Shown here: positions 61,304 to 64,000 of the stretch, piece by piece | How positions within the stretch are numbered: position 1 is the stretch's first letter | Layout of the letters: each line of letters starts with the position of its first letter | DNA from: JBDHAC01 sp039588215 | GTDB lineage: Bacteria; Gemmatimonadota; Gemmatimonadetes; Palauibacterales; Palauibacteraceae | Direction of reading: 5' to 3' | Assembly (NCBI GenBank): GCA_039588215.1 | Contig: JBDHAD010000016.1 | Location: 62,001 to 126,000 of the forward strand | DNA length: 64,000 bases | Notes under the pieces: generated by a model | The model's input: the letters and a program-made list of their open reading frames with translations, nothing else | Databases searched by the model: none | Told to the model about the DNA's origin: nothing | Translations under genes and position numbers: made by a program

Positions 61304-62898
61304 GGAGCATGTCCGCTCGCACGAAGAGTCGTCGCCGGACCTCGCGGTCGGGCCGGAACATCAGAGCACCAGGAGCCGTGGCCGCGGCCGCGCTGGTCGT
61401 CCTGACCGCGTGCCGTGCCCCGGCAAGCGCTCCCGCCACGGGCCCCGTGGCCGATGAGATACGAGCAGCCCTTTCTTCCGGATCGGCGACCTTCGACCAC
61501 GCGGAATGGGACCGCTTGTTGGCGCAGGGTACGGGGAGCGGACTGGTCGACTACGCCTTCATGCGGAACAACCGGGCGGTGCTGGATGCCTATCTGGATC
61601 GCGTCGCAGCCGCGGATCTCGCGGGCCTGGCTCCCGACGAGCTGAAAGCGCTGCTCATCAACGCCTACAACGCCCTTACGGTGCGGGTGATCCTGGACAA
61701 CCCGGGCGTTTCGTCCATTCGAGAGATAGATGGCGTGTGGACCGACATCCGACATGGCTTCGGAGGCCACGAGCTTACGCTGGACAATCTGGAGCACAAC
61801 CTCCTGCGACCCTTCTTCAGAGACCCTCGAATCCATTTCGCCGTGAACTGCGCGTCGATGTCGTGTGCCCCTCTCCCGGGGTGGGCATTCGAGGGGCCCG
61901 AGCTCGAAGAGCAGCTGGAAGAACGAAGCCGGAGCTTCCTCAGCGACGCCCGGCACGTTCGAGTCGAGGACGGGCGGCTCGTGGTGTCACGGTACTTCGA
62001 CTGGTATGGGGACGACTTCACGGCCGAAGGTTGGACTCCCCGCGCGGAGACGGTTCCCGGATTCATCCAGAGATACGCCGGCCCCGAAGTAGGCGCGTTG
62101 GTCTCGAGCGCGGACGGACGAGTGCCGCTCGAGTTCATAGACTACGATTGGTCGTTGAACAGCGTCTCCGGAGCCAATGCGGGTGCTGCCTGGAATGCTG
62201 GAGATACCGCTTCCGCCGGAGCCGCGGGCGACGCGAAGGCCGGGGGCTGGGTGGCGCGCATGCGTGAGTGGGTCGAGGCATTCGGGCCCGCCGCCCCCCT
62301 CGTGTACGGGCTCATCTACGTGCTCGCGGTGGTCCTCCTGATCCCGGGCTCGTCGCTGACGATCGGGGCCGGCCTCGCGTTCGGGCTCGGGCTCGGAACG
62401 CTCGTAGTGGTCGTGGCCGCGAACATCGGCGCCGCGCTGGCATTCCTGCTGGGACGATATCTGTTGAGGTCGCGGGTGGAGCGGTGGTTGGAGGGGCGCG
62501 AGAAGCTGAGTGCCGTGGATCGGGCCGTGGAGAGCCAGGGGTGGAGGGTCGTGGGGCTGACCCGGCTCTCTCCGGCGTTCCCGTTCAATGTGCAAAACTA
62601 CTTCTACGGTCTGACCGGGGTCGGCTTCGGCTCGTACGTGCTCGCCTCCCTTGTCGCGATGCTCCCCGGCACCCTGCTGTACGTGTACATCGGCGTGGCC
62701 AGCGCCGAGGTTGCATCCGCCATCGGGGGCGCAGCCAGCTGGGGCCGCACGGTGCTTCTGGTCGCCGGCCTCCTCGCCACCCTCCTGGTGGTCGCACTCG
62801 TTACCCGTGTCGCGAAGCGCGAGTTGGATAAGGTCACGCGAGAGGCTGGGAGTCGCGGAGCCCTCGCGTCGGGCGGCGCAGAGGCCGCGCGCGCGTAA
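61300..62898 (+). CDS. DUF547-VTT (TVP38/TMEM64) fusion protein
   Basis: A 532-residue two-part protein. The N-terminal signal/lipobox-like segment (LVVLTAC) is followed by DUF547 (LLINAYNALTVRVILDNPG, IHFAVNCASMSCAPLPGW) at about residues 45-265. An Ala/Gly linker (GANAGAAWNAGDTASAGAAG) joins it to a VTT/DedA-like membrane domain: AVVLLIPGSSLTIGAGLAFG, then GLTRLSPAFPFNVQNYFYGL and ASLVAMLPGTLLYVYIG. The ATG at 61300 overlaps the protease stop by four bases. VTT proteins move lipids across membranes, so the exported DUF547 part may act on the same lipid or carrier. Both domains are usually separate genes. Confidence 0.85.
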   Translation: MRSMSARTKSRRRTSRSGRNIRAPGAVAAAALVVLTACRAPASAPATGPVADEIRAALSSGSATFDHAEWDRLLAQGTGSGLVDYAFMRNNRAVLDAYLDRVAAADLAGLAPDELKALLINAYNALTVRVILDNPGVSSIREIDGVWTDIRHGFGGHELTLDNLEHNLLRPFFRDPRIHFAVNCASMSCAPLPGWAFEGPELEEQLEERSRSFLSDARHVRVEDGRLVVSRYFDWYGDDFTAEGWTPRAETVPGFIQRYAGPEVGALVSSADGRVPLEFIDYDWSLNSVSGANAGAAWNAGDTASAGAAGDAKAGGWVARMREWVEAFGPAAPLVYGLIYVLAVVLLIPGSSLTIGAGLAFGLGLGTLVVVVAANIGAALAFLLGRYLLRSRVERWLEGREKLSAVDRAVESQGWRVVGLTRLSPAFPFNVQNYFYGLTGVGFGSYVLASLVAMLPGTLLYVYIGVASAEVASAIGGAASWGRTVLLVAGLLATLLVVALVTRVAKRELDKVTREAGSRGALASGGAEAARA

Positions 62899-62912
62899 GA
62901 GACCGCAGTCAC

Positions 62913-64000
62913 TCAGCGATTCGCCAGAGGCTGCTCGCCGCGGAGCCGGCCGATCACGTCGGTCGTCTCGTGCCCGCTCAGGTCGATTGCCAGGCCGTCC
63001 GGAGCCCCTTCCGCAATCCAGCGCGTGATCATCAGGCTCGGCACCGTGTCACGCGGTTCGAGCACGGACGGGGCTCGTAACTCGCCGACGCGGACCGCGT
63101 AGCACGCGTCCTCCACCGCAGGCTCCCACACACCGTCCCGCCAGGGCACGGAAGTCCGCTGCAGCGCGCGTCCACCCGCCACGGGCTGCAGAACCTGGTG
63201 CTCGGACTGCGCGCCGGGGAGCACCAGGAGCCACGATCCGCCGCCACCATCCGCCTGCAACGCGAAACGCAACTCCTCTAGCTCATCGAGCCATGAGAGC
63301 CGCGTTTGGTGGTACGCCGCCTCCTCGAAGGCCATGCGCTCCGCCGCCTCGTCTCGGGCGCGCTCACACCGATGGCGAACGCCGGCGGCGTACCCGGCAT
63401 CGGCGAGGCTCCGGGCGGCCGACTCCATCTGGGCGCGGTAGTCGTCGATCCCGATGAGCCTGGCGCACGGTGCGGTGCAAAGGTGGAGGTCGTACTGGAT
63501 ACACGGAGGATTACCGGAATCCGGTCGCACGGGCTCCGTGCAGGTTCGTAACCGGAAGGTCTTCTCTGTAAGCCTCCGGGTCCGCTCCGCCAGCCGCCGG
63601 CCCCAGAAAGGGCCGAAGTACCGTGACCCCACGTGTCGTGGGCGGCGCACGACCCGCAGGCGCGGAAACGGCTCGTTCCAGCGAACCTCCAGGTACCAGC
63701 CTCGCCACCTGTTCTTGACCGCGCGGTTGTACGGAGGCTTCTTGCCCAGAATCCGGTCCGCCTCTTCCAGGCGGGCCTCCAGATCGCTTCCGGTAGTCCG
63801 AACCGAGACCTGTCGAGCGATGCTCAACATCTCCGCGAGGCGTTGATCCTGTGGACCGCCTCCATAGAAATACCCGCGCACACGGCGACGCACGTTGACG
63901 CTCTTGCCCACGTACAACGGTCGCCCCGACTCGTCCGCGAAGGTGTAAACGCCCGGGGCACGCGGGAGGTCGCTGGGGACCCAATCCGGCACCGGGCTCG
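62913..64000 (-). CDS. GIY-YIG nuclease, UvrC N-terminal half-like (Cho-like), 5' end beyond window
   Basis: At least 359 residues; the frame stays open to the right edge, and the GTG at 63992 may not be the true start. The GIY-YIG domain is PGVYTFADESGRPLYVGKSV followed by NVRRRVRGYF. The UvrC-type cysteine cluster is C-T-E-P...GNPPCIQYDLHLCTAPC, followed by a UVR-like helical segment (RARDEAAERMAFEEAAYHQT). The RNase H-like endonuclease and HhH domains of UvrC are missing, as in Cho or in the C-terminal part of DnaQ-UvrC fusions. In the latter case an exonuclease domain should be encoded just outside the window. Likely role: 3' incision in nucleotide excision repair. Confidence 0.82.
   Translation of the reverse strand, partial: SPVPDWVPSDLPRAPGVYTFADESGRPLYVGKSVNVRRRVRGYFYGGGPQDQRLAEMLSIARQVSVRTTGSDLEARLEEADRILGKKPPYNRAVKNRWRGWYLEVRWNEPFPRLRVVRRPRHVGSRYFGPFWGRRLAERTRRLTEKTFRLRTCTEPVRPDSGNPPCIQYDLHLCTAPCARLIGIDDYRAQMESAARSLADAGYAAGVRHRCERARDEAAERMAFEEAAYHQTRLSWLDELEELRFALQADGGGGSWLLVLPGAQSEHQVLQPVAGGRALQRTSVPWRDGVWEPAVEDACYAVRVGELRAPSVLEPRDTVPSLMITRWIAEGAPDGLAIDLSGHETTDVIGRLRGEQPLANR

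Overview
This 64 kb window is GC-rich, dense, bacterial chromosomal DNA from a Gram-negative organism: lpxD, an OmpW-like barrel, a DUF5916 barrel, many lipoproteins and several Tat-exported oxidoreductases are present. The mix of S9 peptidases, a DUF5916 protein, a very large BNR/sortilin-like repeat protein, a metzincin of the DUF5117/DUF4953 type and exported Gfo/Idh proteins suggests Gemmatimonadota or a close relative. No rRNA or other marker gene is present, so this is inference. I saw no tRNA, rRNA, CRISPR array, insertion sequence or prophage.

Layout. 0-5 kb: a secreted dipeptidyl-peptidase IV-like S9 enzyme, a secreted protein made of two copies of an unrecognised domain, a 59-residue DUF378 membrane protein and a PrcB-like lipoprotein. 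5-10 kb: an M55 D-aminopeptidase, then a redox block with a peroxiredoxin whose peroxidatic position is an in-frame TGA (probable selenocysteine), a TlpA-like thioredoxin coupled to a CcdA-like transporter, and two flavodoxin-fold reductases. 9.6-15 kb: bactofilin, a truncated AAA+ ATPase, a divergent pair of amidohydrolase-like and M19-like hydrolases that both lack standard metal ligands, and the remnant of an ABC permease. 15-20 kb: a surface-sugar set (nucleotidyltransferase, SDR epimerase, radical SAM enzyme, GT4). 20-23 kb: a tightly coupled minor-pilin operon. 23-34 kb: BNR protein, Tat aldo/keto reductase, B12-type radical SAM enzyme, metzincin, lipoproteins and a small outer-membrane barrel.

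34-50 kb is a carbohydrate region. A GH109-type alpha-N-acetylgalactosaminidase lies just upstream of a kinase carrying the motifs of GALK2 (GalNAc kinase) rather than of galactokinase. Converging on them is a five-gene operon: sugar nucleotidyltransferase, Na+/solute symporter, FGE-like protein, Gfo/Idh protein and TIM-barrel isomerase. Two of these five genes carry frame-breaking internal deletions. An AzgA-type purine permease, a CBM9-like secreted protein, a canonical D-aminoacylase-like enzyme and another Tat Gfo/Idh protein follow.

50-64 kb: lpxD, a GMC oxidoreductase with its subunit-3 partner (the GMC gene appears to start at ATC), an S9C peptidase with a clear terminator, a 59-residue membrane protein, the DUF5916 barrel, an M48 lipoprotein protease coupled to a DUF547-VTT fusion, and a UvrC-N/GIY-YIG nuclease running off the right edge. 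The most notable item is the probable selenoprotein peroxiredoxin at 6213-6803, with a SECIS-like hairpin directly after the TGA.
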